A stretch of DNA of 64,000 bases from Lachnospiraceae bacterium (GCA_021153325.1 JAGKTQ010000010.1:3865-67864), one strand, 5' to 3'; shown: positions 16,966 through 26,093, counted from the stretch's first letter. Program-made: numbers and translations. The notes: generated by a model from the letters alone, not told the origin.

Positions 16966-17814
16966 ATGGAAGTAAGGCTTGCAAAAAGTGCAGGATTTTG
17001 TTTTGGTGTAAAACGAGCTGTACAGACCGTATATGAACAGGTAGAAAAAGGTGGAAAAATTTATACCTATGGTCCCATTATCCATAACGAAGAAGTGGTG
17101 AGGGATCTGGAAAGAAAAGGCGTTGTTGTTATCGAGTCAAAAGAGGAACTGGCAAAACTTACGGAAGGTACCGTAATTATCCGTTCTCACGGTGTGCCAA
17201 AGGAAATTTATCAGATGATAGAAAAACAGGGACTTCAGTGTGTGGATGCCACCTGTCCCTTCGTAAAGAGAATCCATACGATCGTAGAAAAAGAGAGTGG
17301 TCAGGGCAGTCGTATTGTAATCATCGGAAATGAAAATCACCCGGAAGTAGTAGGGATCAAGGGATGGTCTTTGACGCCTGCAACGGTGATCGAATCTGAA
17401 GAAGAAGCAGAAAATTTTCAGGCAAAAGAAGATGAAAAAATATGTATGGTTGCGCAAACGACATTTAACTACAACAAATTTAAAGAATTAGTTGAAATTT
17501 TCCAGAAAAGAGGTTACAATGTTAGTGTTGTGAATACTATATGTAACGCAACGGAAGAAAGGCAGACAGAGGCAAAGGAGATAGCTGCTTTAGTCGATGT
17601 CATGATAGTAATAGGTGGCACTCATAGTTCCAATACGCGAAAGCTGTATGAAATATGCAGTAAGGAATGTGAGCATACTTATTTTATACAGACACTGGAT
17701 GACTTGCATTTAGAATTACCTAAAGCTGTTCGACTGATCGGAATCACTGCCGGGGCGTCAACCCCAAATAATATTATCGAGGAGGTTCAAAATTATGTCA
17801 GAATTAACTTTTGA
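16966..17814 (+). CDS. ispH: 4-hydroxy-3-methylbut-2-enyl diphosphate reductase
   Basis: The last enzyme of the MEP isoprenoid pathway, reducing HMBPP to IPP and DMAPP with a [4Fe-4S] cluster. It has 282 residues. The three cluster cysteines are Cys12 (AGFCFGVKRAV), Cys97 (DATCPFV) and Cys193 (NTICNATEERQ). HEEVV-type and SHGVP segments and the catalytic TICNATEERQ region are intact. The last 20 nt overlap the start of rpsA, whose GAGGAGG ribosome site lies inside ispH. In many Clostridia these two genes form a single fused protein; here they are separate overlapping frames. Confidence 0.96.
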   Translation: MEVRLAKSAGFCFGVKRAVQTVYEQVEKGGKIYTYGPIIHNEEVVRDLERKGVVVIESKEELAKLTEGTVIIRSHGVPKEIYQMIEKQGLQCVDATCPFVKRIHTIVEKESGQGSRIVIIGNENHPEVVGIKGWSLTPATVIESEEEAENFQAKEDEKICMVAQTTFNYNKFKELVEIFQKRGYNVSVVNTICNATEERQTEAKEIAALVDVMIVIGGTHSSNTRKLYEICSKECEHTYFIQTLDDLHLELPKAVRLIGITAGASTPNNIIEEVQNYVRINF

Positions 17815-18937
17815 ACAAATGTTAGAGGAATCATTTAAGACAATACATGCAGGAGAGGTAGTCGAAGGTACAGTAATCGATGTGAAACCGGAAGAAATCG
17901 TGCTGAACATCGGATATAAGTCAGACGGTATTCTCACTAGAAATGAATACACGAACGAACCAAATGTAGACTTAACTACAGTTGTGAAACCGGGCGACAC
18001 CATGGAAGTAAAAGTATTGAAAGTAAATGATGGTGAAGGACAGGTTATACTTACTTACAAGAGACTTGCTGCTGATAGAGGCAACAAGAGAATCGAAGAG
18101 GCATTTAACAATAAAGAAGTGCTCAAAGCTACTGTATCACAGGTGCTTGAAGGCGGCTTAAGTGTTATTGTTGACGAAGTCAGAATTTTTATTCCGGCAA
18201 GCCTTGTTTCCGATACTTATGAAAAAGACTTAAATAAATATGCAGGACAGGAAATTGAATTCGTGATCAGCGAATACAATCCTAAGAGAAGAAGATATAT
18301 CGGTGACCGCAGACAGTTGGTGGCTGCTGAAAAAGCAAAATTACAGGAAGAATTATTTGCAAAGATCAAAGCTGGTGATGTTGTAGAAGGAACTGTTAAG
18401 AATGTAACAGACTTCGGTGCATTTATCGACTTAGGTGGTGCAGACGGATTACTTCACATTTCCGAAATGTCATGGGGAAGAGTAGAAAATCCAAAGAAAG
18501 TATTCAAAATTGGCGATAAAGTAAAAGTTCTTATTAAAGAGATCACAGGAAACAAAATTGCTCTCAGCTTAAAATTTGAAGATGAGAATCCTTGGAAAAA
18601 TGCAGCTGAGAAATATGCTGTTGGCAATGTTGTAACAGGAAAAGTTGCAAGAATGACTGATTTTGGAGCATTCATTGAATTAGAATCAGGAATTGATGCA
18701 TTACTTCATGTTTCACAGATCGCAAAAGATCATGTGGACAAACCATCTGATGTATTAAAAGTTGGCGATGAAGTAACAGCTAAAGTAGTAGATTTCAATG
18801 AAGAAGATAAAAAGATCAGCTTGAGCGTAAAAGCAATGTTTGCACCGGAACCAGAAGAAGTAAAAGAAGAGTCCGATGAAGATGTTGTTTCTGTAGATAT
18901 TGATGCAGTGATTGCAGAAGAAGGAACAGAAGAATAA
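17795..18937 (+). CDS. rpsA: 30S ribosomal protein S1-like, four S1 domains
   Basis: A 380-residue RNA-binding protein with four S1 repeats at about residues 18-85, 103-165, 190-260 and 275-345. The last two are the most canonical (TDFGAFIDLGGADGLLHIS, then TDFGAFIELESGIDALLHVS). Four repeats rather than the six of proteobacteria is usual in Bacillota. The acidic C-terminus (EEVKEESDEDVVSVDIDA) is typical. Translation is probably coupled to ispH through the 20-nt overlap. A 14-bp perfect hairpin follows. Confidence 0.93.
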   Translation: MSELTFEQMLEESFKTIHAGEVVEGTVIDVKPEEIVLNIGYKSDGILTRNEYTNEPNVDLTTVVKPGDTMEVKVLKVNDGEGQVILTYKRLAADRGNKRIEEAFNNKEVLKATVSQVLEGGLSVIVDEVRIFIPASLVSDTYEKDLNKYAGQEIEFVISEYNPKRRRYIGDRRQLVAAEKAKLQEELFAKIKAGDVVEGTVKNVTDFGAFIDLGGADGLLHISEMSWGRVENPKKVFKIGDKVKVLIKEITGNKIALSLKFEDENPWKNAAEKYAVGNVVTGKVARMTDFGAFIELESGIDALLHVSQIAKDHVDKPSDVLKVGDEVTAKVVDFNEEDKKISLSVKAMFAPEPEEVKEESDEDVVSVDIDAVIAEEGTEE

Positions 18938-18948
18938 AGGAAAGTAAG

Positions 18949-18980
18949 CATTCCTATATGAAGTATTTCATATAGGAATG
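18949..18980. repeat. Perfect 14-bp inverted repeat between rpsA and cheR
   Basis: CATTCCTATATGAA (18949-18962), GTAT loop, and its exact reverse complement (18967-18980). No T-run follows on either strand, so a simple intrinsic terminator is unlikely. A processing signal, mRNA 3'-end stabiliser or protein operator are alternatives. Confidence 0.85.
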
Positions 18981-19004
18981 AACTTTACATAGGGGTTATA
19001 TTTC

Positions 19005-19781
19005 ATGGCATACGATTATGAATATTTTAAAAAAGCTGTATATGAGCTTACGATGATTGATTTGAATGCTTATAAAGAGAAACAGATGAAACGTCGTATC
19101 GATACGTTGATTGCGAAGCACAAAATTGTCGGATATGACAAATATGTACAGGCTATCAAAGATGATAAAAAGATGTTTGATGAGTTTGTAAACTATTTGA
19201 CGATCAATGTATCAGAATTTTACCGGAATCCGGATCAGTGGCAGCTTATGGATAAAGAGATCATTCCGGAGCTTATCAAGAAATTTGGTAAAAATTTAAA
19301 AATATGGAGTGCAGCTTGTTCTACAGGAGATGAGCCATATTCTTTAGTTATGGCACTGTCACGCCATATTCCTTTAAATCAGATCAAGATTTATGCAACG
19401 GATATAGATGAACAGGTCATTGCAAAAGCAAAAGCAGGAATTTATGCAGAAAAGAGTATTGCTTCTGTTCCAGAAGACTTAAAAAAGAAATATTTTACAA
19501 AAAATGGAATGTTCTATGAAATATCTCCGGAAATTAAGGCAAGAGTGGAGTTTAAAAAGCACAATCTTTTGAAGGATGATTATCAGTCAAACTGGCATAT
19601 GATCGTATGCCGTAATGTTTTGATTTACTTTACGGAAGAAGCAAAGGATGAGATTTTCCGTAAATATCAGAAGGCATTAACTCCGGGTGGTATTTTGTTT
19701 ATTGGAAGTACCGAGCAGATCATTAATCATAAGGATGTTGGATTCAACCGTAAAAATTCATTTTATTATGAAAAACCATAA
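19005..19781 (+). CDS. cheR: CheR-family protein-glutamate methyltransferase
   Basis: A 258-residue SAM-dependent enzyme that methylates glutamates of chemoreceptors. Residues 1-75 form the alpha-helical N-terminal domain (QMKRRIDTLIAKH contacts the receptor). The SAM site is WSAACSTGDEPYSLVMAL at about residue 103, with ATDID for the ribose and VCRNVLIYF as the C-terminal signature. It is an isolated cheR with no che operon around it. A chemoreceptor gene occurs about 42 kb further on. Confidence 0.93.
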   Translation: MAYDYEYFKKAVYELTMIDLNAYKEKQMKRRIDTLIAKHKIVGYDKYVQAIKDDKKMFDEFVNYLTINVSEFYRNPDQWQLMDKEIIPELIKKFGKNLKIWSAACSTGDEPYSLVMALSRHIPLNQIKIYATDIDEQVIAKAKAGIYAEKSIASVPEDLKKKYFTKNGMFYEISPEIKARVEFKKHNLLKDDYQSNWHMIVCRNVLIYFTEEAKDEIFRKYQKALTPGGILFIGSTEQIINHKDVGFNRKNSFYYEKP

Positions 19782-19784
19782 AAT

Positions 19785-19835
19785 AAAAGTGTTGTTGCAT
19801 TAGAAATTAAGTTCTAAGTGTAACAACACTTTTTT
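19785..19835. terminator. Bidirectional terminator between cheR and the YprB-type gene
   Basis: A 12-bp stem (19785-19796 with 19822-19833) with further inner pairing (TTAGAA with TTCTAA), A-tract on the left and T-tract on the right, between convergent genes. Confidence 0.85.
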
Positions 19836-19838
19836 AGT

Positions 19839-20942
19839 TTAGTAAGTCGATGCCAGCATTCCAATTACATGTTTTGCATATGTTGTAAATGCAGCACGGT
19901 CTGTTTTAAATTCGTCTGTCAGTTCAAAGAATAATTCTTTACTCTTATATTCCCTTTTAAAAAACGGCTCAAATAAAATTTCCCACTGAGGCAGATAGGA
20001 TGAAAATTTTCTCGTATAACAGGTAGCAGCACTTGCCTGTGTGCGATGCTGTTTGTCAACAAAGGTCGCTACGGATTTGTGCATGGCAAGGTCTTCGCTT
20101 GGAAGATAATAATAATCTTTGTAATTGGCATAAAAATATTTCATTTCTTCCTCGTAGAGAGGTACTTTTAAAGTTCCCTCCAGTCCACAGCCAGAAAAAT
20201 AACAACCGGCAGCACCGAAAGATACAGCAACCGGAAGGGAAGAAGTAAATTTCAATTTGATCAGAACTTCTTGATGTTTTGCACCGTTGATATCTTTGTA
20301 ATAATTTGCCTGTACTTTTTTTGCACGAAGTCCACCGTTAAATAGGTCATAATAGGAGAGGATAGGAAGAATGGAAAGCATTCCCTTCATATCATCAAAA
20401 TTGTGCTGTAAAAGTGCCTTTAAATCAAATTCAGTCGGTTTCTTCACATAATCATGGTAGACGGAGATGAGTTCACCGCCGGAAAAAGTATCAATACGGT
20501 TCAAGCCTAAAAATAATTCGATGGTTTTTTGTTTGCAGTTAGGCAATTTTAAAAAATATTTGTAAGGAGCAGTGCGTTTATATAGATCAATGCCCTCAAA
20601 GCTATCAAAATTATAATCTAATTCATATTGCATACATTTTTGTAATAAAAAAGGAAGATCGAAATTGTTGCCATTAAAATGTACTAAATGAGAAAATGGT
20701 TTTGCAAATTCAAAAAAAGCAATAAGCACTTCCTTTTCTTCTTCGGGTGTATCTGCGAACCATTGTCTGATATACCAACCATCATCACAGTAATGTGCAC
20801 AGCCAATCAAATACAAGGAAGAGGACCGTGCTGTAAAACCGGTTGTTTCAATATCCATGAATAAAAATTTATTAAGAGGAGCAATCCGTTCCAAAGGGTA
20901 ATCACAATTAAAATCATCCAATCTTTTATGTACCGTTTTCAT
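19839..20942 (-). CDS. YprB-type ribonuclease H-like (DEDD) exonuclease domain protein
   Basis: A 367-residue protein with a DnaQ/RNase H-like fold in residues 20-190. Exo I is FMDIETTGF (Asp30, Glu32), Exo II is HFNGNNFDLPFL, and a third acidic motif is HNFDDMKGML. This matches the YprB family of predicted 3'-5' exonucleases. The C-terminal 180 residues have no motif I recognise. In Bacilli yprB often accompanies the helicase yprA; no such partner is seen here. GAGGTG precedes ATG 20942. Confidence 0.85.
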   Translation of the reverse strand: MKTVHKRLDDFNCDYPLERIAPLNKFLFMDIETTGFTARSSSLYLIGCAHYCDDGWYIRQWFADTPEEEKEVLIAFFEFAKPFSHLVHFNGNNFDLPFLLQKCMQYELDYNFDSFEGIDLYKRTAPYKYFLKLPNCKQKTIELFLGLNRIDTFSGGELISVYHDYVKKPTEFDLKALLQHNFDDMKGMLSILPILSYYDLFNGGLRAKKVQANYYKDINGAKHQEVLIKLKFTSSLPVAVSFGAAGCYFSGCGLEGTLKVPLYEEEMKYFYANYKDYYYLPSEDLAMHKSVATFVDKQHRTQASAATCYTRKFSSYLPQWEILFEPFFKREYKSKELFFELTDEFKTDRAAFTTYAKHVIGMLASTY

Positions 20943-21084
20943 GTAACACCTCGTTTCCTGTTGTTGTAATTAATATATCATATTTTTTGAAAATACTGTA
21001 GTTTTTTTCACCGAAAAATAGTATATTTAAAGGAGTGATAGTGATAGATTTTATCGCTTATTTTTTAGGAAAGAAGGGCAGCAA

Positions 21085-22401
21085 ATGGCAAAATTAACAT
21101 TTGTGGGCGGAATACACCCTTATGATGGAAAAGATTTATCCAAAGACAAACCGATAAAAGAGGTTTTACCAAAAGGAGATTTAGTATATCCGTTATCACA
21201 GCATATTGGGGCACCCGCTACTCCAATCGTTAAAAAAGGAGACCGGGTCTTGACAGGACAAAAAATTGCAGAAGCAACTGGCTTTGTTTCCGCACCAATT
21301 TACGCTACTGTTTCAGGAACGGTAAAGGCGATTGAAGAGCGGCGTGTTGTGACCGGCGACAGCGTCATGAGTATTGTTGTAGAAAATGACGGGTTGTATG
21401 AAGAGGTCGAATATAAACCTGTTAAACCGCTAGAAGAGATGACAAAAGAAGAGATCGTTGAAGCGGTGAAAGAAGCAGGAATTGTAGGTATGGGTGGTGC
21501 CGGTTTCCCGACCTTTATCAAACTTTCTCCGAAGGAACCGGAAAAAATTGAATATGTAATTGTAAACTGCGCAGAATGTGAGCCATATTTGACTTCTGAT
21601 TATCGCAGAATGATAGAAGAACCGGAAAAATTGATCGGTGGACTAAAAGTATCACTGAAGTTATTTGATAAAGCAAGAGGAATCCTTGCAGTTGAAGACA
21701 ATAAACCGGATTGTATAGAGTTGTTGAAAAAGCTGACAAAGGACGAGCCTAGAATCAGTGTAAAGGCATTAAAGACCAAATATCCGCAAGGTTCTGAAAG
21801 ACATTTGATCTATGCAGTAACAGGACGAGCTATTAATTCCTCTATGCTTCCGTCGGATGCTGGCTGTATCGTTAATAATGTAGATACGGAGGTGGCTATT
21901 TATCATGCAGTGGCAGAAGGAAGACCATTGATGGAACGAATCGTTACTGTGACAGGTGATGCCATTAAAGATCCTCGCAATTTTAAAGTGCGTATCGGTA
22001 CGAATTACCATGAACTGATCGAGGAAGCAGGTGGCTTTAAGACAGAGCCTGAGAAAATTATATCCGGCGGTCCTATGATGGGATTTGGTATTTTTGATCT
22101 GGATGTTCCGACGACCAAAACCGCTTCTGCATTGCTTTGCCTGACAAAAGATGATGTATCGGCAATGGAACCGTCTGCATGTATTAATTGTGGACGTTGC
22201 GTAGAGGTATGTCCAGGAAGGATCGTGCCGAGTAAGGTGGCTACCGCAGCAGAGCATTATGACGAAGAGACATTCCTTAAATTAAATGGTATGGAATGCT
22301 GTGAATGTGGCTGCTGTAGTTATGTATGCCCGGCAAAACGAACGCTGACGCAGTCTATCAAATCTATGCGAAAAATACAGTTAGCGAAGAAGAAAAAATA
22401 G
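21085..22401 (+). CDS. rnfC: Rnf complex subunit C
   Basis: The 438-residue NADH-dehydrogenase-like subunit of Rnf, which couples ferredoxin oxidation and NAD+ reduction to export of Na+ or H+. The N-terminal barrel-sandwich domain (HIGAPATPIVKKGDRVLTGQ) is followed by the FMN/NADH-binding GMGGAGFPTFIKL and NCAECEPYLTSD. The C-terminus carries two [4Fe-4S] motifs (CINCGRCVEVCPGRI and CCECGCCSYVCP). It is the first gene of rnfCDGEAB, the same order as in the acetogen Acetobacterium woodii. No high-scoring promoter was found in the 142-nt upstream gap. Confidence 0.96.
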   Translation: MAKLTFVGGIHPYDGKDLSKDKPIKEVLPKGDLVYPLSQHIGAPATPIVKKGDRVLTGQKIAEATGFVSAPIYATVSGTVKAIEERRVVTGDSVMSIVVENDGLYEEVEYKPVKPLEEMTKEEIVEAVKEAGIVGMGGAGFPTFIKLSPKEPEKIEYVIVNCAECEPYLTSDYRRMIEEPEKLIGGLKVSLKLFDKARGILAVEDNKPDCIELLKKLTKDEPRISVKALKTKYPQGSERHLIYAVTGRAINSSMLPSDAGCIVNNVDTEVAIYHAVAEGRPLMERIVTVTGDAIKDPRNFKVRIGTNYHELIEEAGGFKTEPEKIISGGPMMGFGIFDLDVPTTKTASALLCLTKDDVSAMEPSACINCGRCVEVCPGRIVPSKVATAAEHYDEETFLKLNGMECCECGCCSYVCPAKRTLTQSIKSMRKIQLAKKKK

Positions 22402-22413
22402 GGGGAAGCACAA

Positions 22414-23346
22414 ATGAATAAATTACTTAAAGTATCATCGAATCCGCATATCAGATCCGATGTAACGACTAGCAATATTATGTTGGCGGTTATACTTGCC
22501 TTGCTTCCGACTACCGGCTTTGGAATTTATAATTTTGGTATTCGGGCGCTGCTTCATGTCATACTTACCGTTGGAACAGCTGTTTTGACAGAGTACTTAT
22601 ATGAATATTTCATGAAAAAGCCAATTACGGTCGGAGACTATTCGGCTGTTGTAACTGGACTTTTACTTGCCTTGAATCTGCCTGTATCTGCACCTCTCTG
22701 GATGGGAATGCTCGGTGCGGTATTCGCTATTTTAATTGTAAAAATGCTATTCGGTGGTCTGGGACAGAACTTTATGAACCCTGCACTTGGTGCAAGATGC
22801 TTTTTGCTCATTTCTTTTCCGGCATTGATGACAAATTTTGAATGTGACGCTTATACGGGAGCTACTCCGCTTGCTGTACTAAAGGATGGTGGAAGTGTAG
22901 ATATTTTAGATATGTTCCTTGGAAAAACAGCAGGAACGATCGGTGAAACTTCTATGCTTGCTATTTTGATCGGAGCATGCTTTTTACTGATTACCGGCAT
23001 CATTGATTTAAGGATTCCGGGTACATATATTGTAACATTTGTATTATTTGTAGGACTGTTTGGCGGTCATGGATTTGATCCGGCATATTTGGCAGCGCAG
23101 CTTGCTGGCGGTGGACTTATGCTTGGTGCATTTTTTATGGCGACCGACTATGTCACAAGACCGATTACGAAAAGAGGACAATATGTATATGGCATTGTAC
23201 TGGGACTTTTGACCGGAATTTTCCGTGTCCTTGGCAGAACCGCAGAAGGAGTTTCCTATGCGATCATTATTGCCAATCTGTTAGTGCCTCTTATTGAGAA
23301 GATTACTCTTCCAAAAGCATTCGGCAAAGGAGGAGAAAAACGATGA
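22414..23346 (+). CDS. rnfD: Rnf complex subunit D
   Basis: A 310-residue polytopic membrane subunit of Rnf carrying covalent FMN. The flavinylation motif TGAT is at 148-151 (AYTGATPLAVL), with Thr151 the expected site of phosphoester linkage made by ApbE. The C-terminal MATDYVTRPITKRGQ segment is the RnfD/NqrB family hallmark. The last 4 nt overlap rnfG (ATGA), so the two are translationally coupled. Confidence 0.96.
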   Translation: MNKLLKVSSNPHIRSDVTTSNIMLAVILALLPTTGFGIYNFGIRALLHVILTVGTAVLTEYLYEYFMKKPITVGDYSAVVTGLLLALNLPVSAPLWMGMLGAVFAILIVKMLFGGLGQNFMNPALGARCFLLISFPALMTNFECDAYTGATPLAVLKDGGSVDILDMFLGKTAGTIGETSMLAILIGACFLLITGIIDLRIPGTYIVTFVLFVGLFGGHGFDPAYLAAQLAGGGLMLGAFFMATDYVTRPITKRGQYVYGIVLGLLTGIFRVLGRTAEGVSYAIIIANLLVPLIEKITLPKAFGKGGEKR

Positions 23347-23954
23347 AAAATATGTTAAAGGATACCGCTATTTTATTTGTGATCACTCTTGTTGCTGGGT
23401 TATTTTTAGGTGTGGTATATGAGATTACGAAAGACCCGATCGCGCAACAGCAGGAAAAAGCAAGACAGGAAGCTTTTAGGGCAGTATTTGAAGAAGCTTC
23501 TGATTTTGAAGAAATAGAACTGACACAGACAGATGCAGACACTGTGCTGGAAAATGCAGGCATTAGTGGCGTGACCATGAATGAAGCTGTGAAGGCAATT
23601 GGAAGCGATGGCAGTCTGTTAGGTTACTGTGTTACGGTTACCTCTCACGAAGGTTATGGTGGAGATATTAAACTGACAGTTGGAATTAAAAAGGACGGCA
23701 CTTTGAATGGGATTTCCTTTTTAACCATTGCCGAGACACCGGGGCTTGGTATGAAAGCAGGAGAAGTCTTAGCACCCCAGTTCGTAGATAAAAACGCAGA
23801 CCATTTTGAATACACAAAAACCGGTGCAACGTTAGACAATCAGATCGATGCGATAAGTGGTGCAACCATTACGACAGAGGCGGTTACGGATGCCGTAAAT
23901 GCCAGCCTTGAGATTTTCCGAACAATGTTGGTAGGAGGTGACGGAAATGAATAG
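23343..23954 (+). CDS. rnfG: Rnf complex subunit G
   Basis: A 203-residue single-pass protein with an extracytoplasmic FMN-binding domain. After the membrane helix (residues 8-27) comes the FMN-bind fold, ending in the SGAT flavinylation motif at 172-175 (DAISGATITTEAV), with Thr175 as acceptor. It transfers electrons within Rnf. ApbE, encoded convergently just downstream of the operon, should attach the flavin. It overlaps rnfD by 4 nt and the proposed rnfE start by 8 nt. Confidence 0.95.
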   Translation: MKNMLKDTAILFVITLVAGLFLGVVYEITKDPIAQQQEKARQEAFRAVFEEASDFEEIELTQTDADTVLENAGISGVTMNEAVKAIGSDGSLLGYCVTVTSHEGYGGDIKLTVGIKKDGTLNGISFLTIAETPGLGMKAGEVLAPQFVDKNADHFEYTKTGATLDNQIDAISGATITTEAVTDAVNASLEIFRTMLVGGDGNE

Positions 23955-24654
23955 TGCAAAAGAGAGATTGATAAATGGTATTATAAAAGAAAATCCTACC
24001 TTAGTATTGATGCTTGGTATGTGCCCGACTCTTGCTGTTACATCATCAGCCATTAATGGTCTTGGTATGGGACTGACAACGATGATCGTATTGGCACTCA
24101 GTAACGTATTCATTTCATTACTTAGAAAGATTATACCGGATAAAGTCCGTATTCCTGCATTTATCGTTGTCATTGCGTCTTTTGTAACGATAGTAGAGTT
24201 CCTTTTGCAGGCATACATACCTTTCCTTTACAGTGCATTAGGCAATTACATTCCGTTAATTGTCGTTAACTGTATTATTTTAGGACGTGCAGAAGCATAT
24301 GCGTATACGAATCCCCCGGTTCCTTCTTTCTTTGATGGATTGGGAATGGGAATGGGATTTACTCTTGCCTTAACTTGTATAGGTGCTATCCGTGAGTTAA
24401 TCGGTGCTGGTACTCTTTTTGGCTTCAGCATTATGCCATCCTTCTATACTCCGATCGGAATTTTTGTATCTGCACCGGGAGCGTTCTTTGTTCTTGCAGG
24501 TCTCACTGCGATTCAGAACAAAGTAAAGATAAGCGGTGAAAGAAAAGGAAAAGATATGTCCAAAATACAATCCGGCTGTGGTAGTGATTGTTTGAACTGT
24601 GAAGATAGTGGATGCAGTCACAAATTTTATGATACTACAGTAAAGGATGAATAG
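23947..24654 (+). CDS. rnfE: Rnf complex subunit E with cysteine-rich tail
   Basis: A 235-residue polytopic subunit of Rnf. Membrane segments include LVLMLGMCPTLAVTSSAING and YIPLIVVNCIILGRAEAYA, the paired-cysteine helices that hold an intramembrane Fe site with RnfA. I chose ATG 23947, which lies 8 nt after GGAGG; the in-frame GTG at 23938 lies within that ribosome site. After the last helix there is an added cytoplasmic tail with CGSDCLNCEDSGC spacing (C-x3-C-x2-C-x4-C), which could bind metal or an Fe-S cluster. Confidence 0.94.
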   Translation: MNSAKERLINGIIKENPTLVLMLGMCPTLAVTSSAINGLGMGLTTMIVLALSNVFISLLRKIIPDKVRIPAFIVVIASFVTIVEFLLQAYIPFLYSALGNYIPLIVVNCIILGRAEAYAYTNPPVPSFFDGLGMGMGFTLALTCIGAIRELIGAGTLFGFSIMPSFYTPIGIFVSAPGAFFVLAGLTAIQNKVKISGERKGKDMSKIQSGCGSDCLNCEDSGCSHKFYDTTVKDE

Positions 24655-24665
24655 GAGGGGAAAAG

Positions 24666-25256
24666 ATGTTTGACAATGTAAAAGAATTACTTGTAATACT
24701 GGTCAGCTCTTCTTTGATCAGTAATGTAGTTTTAAGTCAGTTTTACGGACTCTGTCCATTCCTTGGAGTGTCAAAAAAGACAAGTACTGCTACGGGAATG
24801 GGTGCAGCAGTAGTTTTTGTTATTACACTTTCTTCAGGAGTAGCAGGTGTCATTTATAAGTATGTATTACAGCCTCTTGATCTGACTTATCTGCGGACAA
24901 TCGTATTTATTCTTATTATTGCAGCACTTGTACAGTTCGTAGAAATGTTTTTGAAGAAATTTATCCCTTCATTGTATAAGGCACTCGGTGTATATCTGCC
25001 ACTTATTACAACAAACTGTGCGGTACTTGGTGTTGCGATTACAAATGCACAGAAAGAATATGATGTGTTGACGAGTATTGTGAATGGTTTTGCTACGGCA
25101 GTAGGCTTTTTAATATCGATTGTCATTTTAGCAGGATTACGGGAAAAAATGGAATACAATGATGTGCCGGAGGCTTTTAAAGGAATGCCTATGGTACTTG
25201 TAACAGCCGGACTTATGGCAATTGCATTTTGTGGATTCTCAAATCTTGCTTTGTAG
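24666..25256 (+). CDS. rnfA: Rnf complex subunit A
   Basis: A 196-residue polytopic membrane subunit, homologous to RnfE and NqrE/NqrD. Conserved cysteine-containing helices are SQFYGLCPFLGVSKK and LITTNCAVLGVAITN; they pair with RnfE to hold the intramembrane iron site through which electrons cross. AGGAGG lies 7 nt before the start. Length is exactly the family norm. Confidence 0.96.
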   Translation: MFDNVKELLVILVSSSLISNVVLSQFYGLCPFLGVSKKTSTATGMGAAVVFVITLSSGVAGVIYKYVLQPLDLTYLRTIVFILIIAALVQFVEMFLKKFIPSLYKALGVYLPLITTNCAVLGVAITNAQKEYDVLTSIVNGFATAVGFLISIVILAGLREKMEYNDVPEAFKGMPMVLVTAGLMAIAFCGFSNLAL

Positions 25257-25284
25257 TAAGGCAGATGGAAGGAGCAGATTGATT

Positions 25285-26076
25285 ATGAATGTTACAGGAA
25301 TATTGGCAGCTACCCTGTTAGTCGGTGGAATCGGACTTTTTGTAGGACTTTTCTTAGGGATAGCGGCAATAAAATTTAAAGTAAAAGTAGATGAAAAAGA
25401 AGAAGCTGTTCTTGCTGCTTTGCCAGGCAACAATTGCGGTGGATGTGGATTCCCGGGTTGTTCTGGTCTTGCTACAGCAATCGCAAAAGGAGAAGCTGCA
25501 GTCAATGCCTGCCCGGTAGGCGGAGAACCTGTTGGAAAAGTAATTGCAGAGATTATGGGCGTGGAAGCAGAAGAGACAGAACGGAAAGTGGCTTTTGTAC
25601 ACTGTCAGGGTGATTGTGACAAAACCACATTGGACTATGAATATACTGGGATCGAGGACTGCAGAATGCTTTCTTTTGTACCGAATGGCGGTGCAAAATC
25701 ATGCAATTACGGATGCTTAGGTTATGGTTCCTGCGTAAAAGTATGTCCATTTGATGCGATCCATGTAGAAAATGGAGTTGCAGTAGTTGATAAAGAAAAA
25801 TGTAAAGCATGTGGCAAATGTATAGAAGTATGTCCGAAAAATTTAATTTCTCTGGAACCATATGAGGCAAAACATATAGTGGCATGTAGTTCTAAGGATA
25901 AAGGTCCTGTTACGATGAAAGCGTGTACGGTAGGCTGTATCGGTTGTGGAATTTGTGTAAAGAACTGTCCGGCAGAAGCGATAAAGGTAGAAAATTTCCA
26001 TGCAGTAATTGATCAGGAAAAATGTACCGGATGTGGTACATGTAAAGAAAAATGTCCAAAGAAGGCCATTATTTAA
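25285..26076 (+). CDS. rnfB: Rnf complex subunit B, ferredoxin-type
   Basis: A 263-residue electron-input subunit that accepts electrons from ferredoxin. One N-terminal membrane helix (residues 5-30) is followed by the [4Fe-4S] domain CGGCGFPGC with CPVGG, then two ferredoxin-like double-cluster modules (CVKVCPFDAI with CKACGKCIEVCP, and CVKNCPAEAI with CTGCGTCKEKCP). ATG 25285 follows GGAAGGA; the frame is open further upstream into rnfA but without a better start. It is the last gene of rnf and ends before a strong terminator shared with apbE. Confidence 0.95.
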   Translation: MNVTGILAATLLVGGIGLFVGLFLGIAAIKFKVKVDEKEEAVLAALPGNNCGGCGFPGCSGLATAIAKGEAAVNACPVGGEPVGKVIAEIMGVEAEETERKVAFVHCQGDCDKTTLDYEYTGIEDCRMLSFVPNGGAKSCNYGCLGYGSCVKVCPFDAIHVENGVAVVDKEKCKACGKCIEVCPKNLISLEPYEAKHIVACSSKDKGPVTMKACTVGCIGCGICVKNCPAEAIKVENFHAVIDQEKCTGCGTCKEKCPKKAII

Positions 26077-26093
26077 TTGGAAAAGTGGATATA

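Noticed and set aside
17761..17814. Sequencing frameshift as the cause of the ispH/rpsA split
   Set aside because: rpsA has its own ATG with a strong GAGGAGG site at proper spacing and ispH ends at a normal length, so two genuine genes are the simpler reading, although an indel is not excluded.
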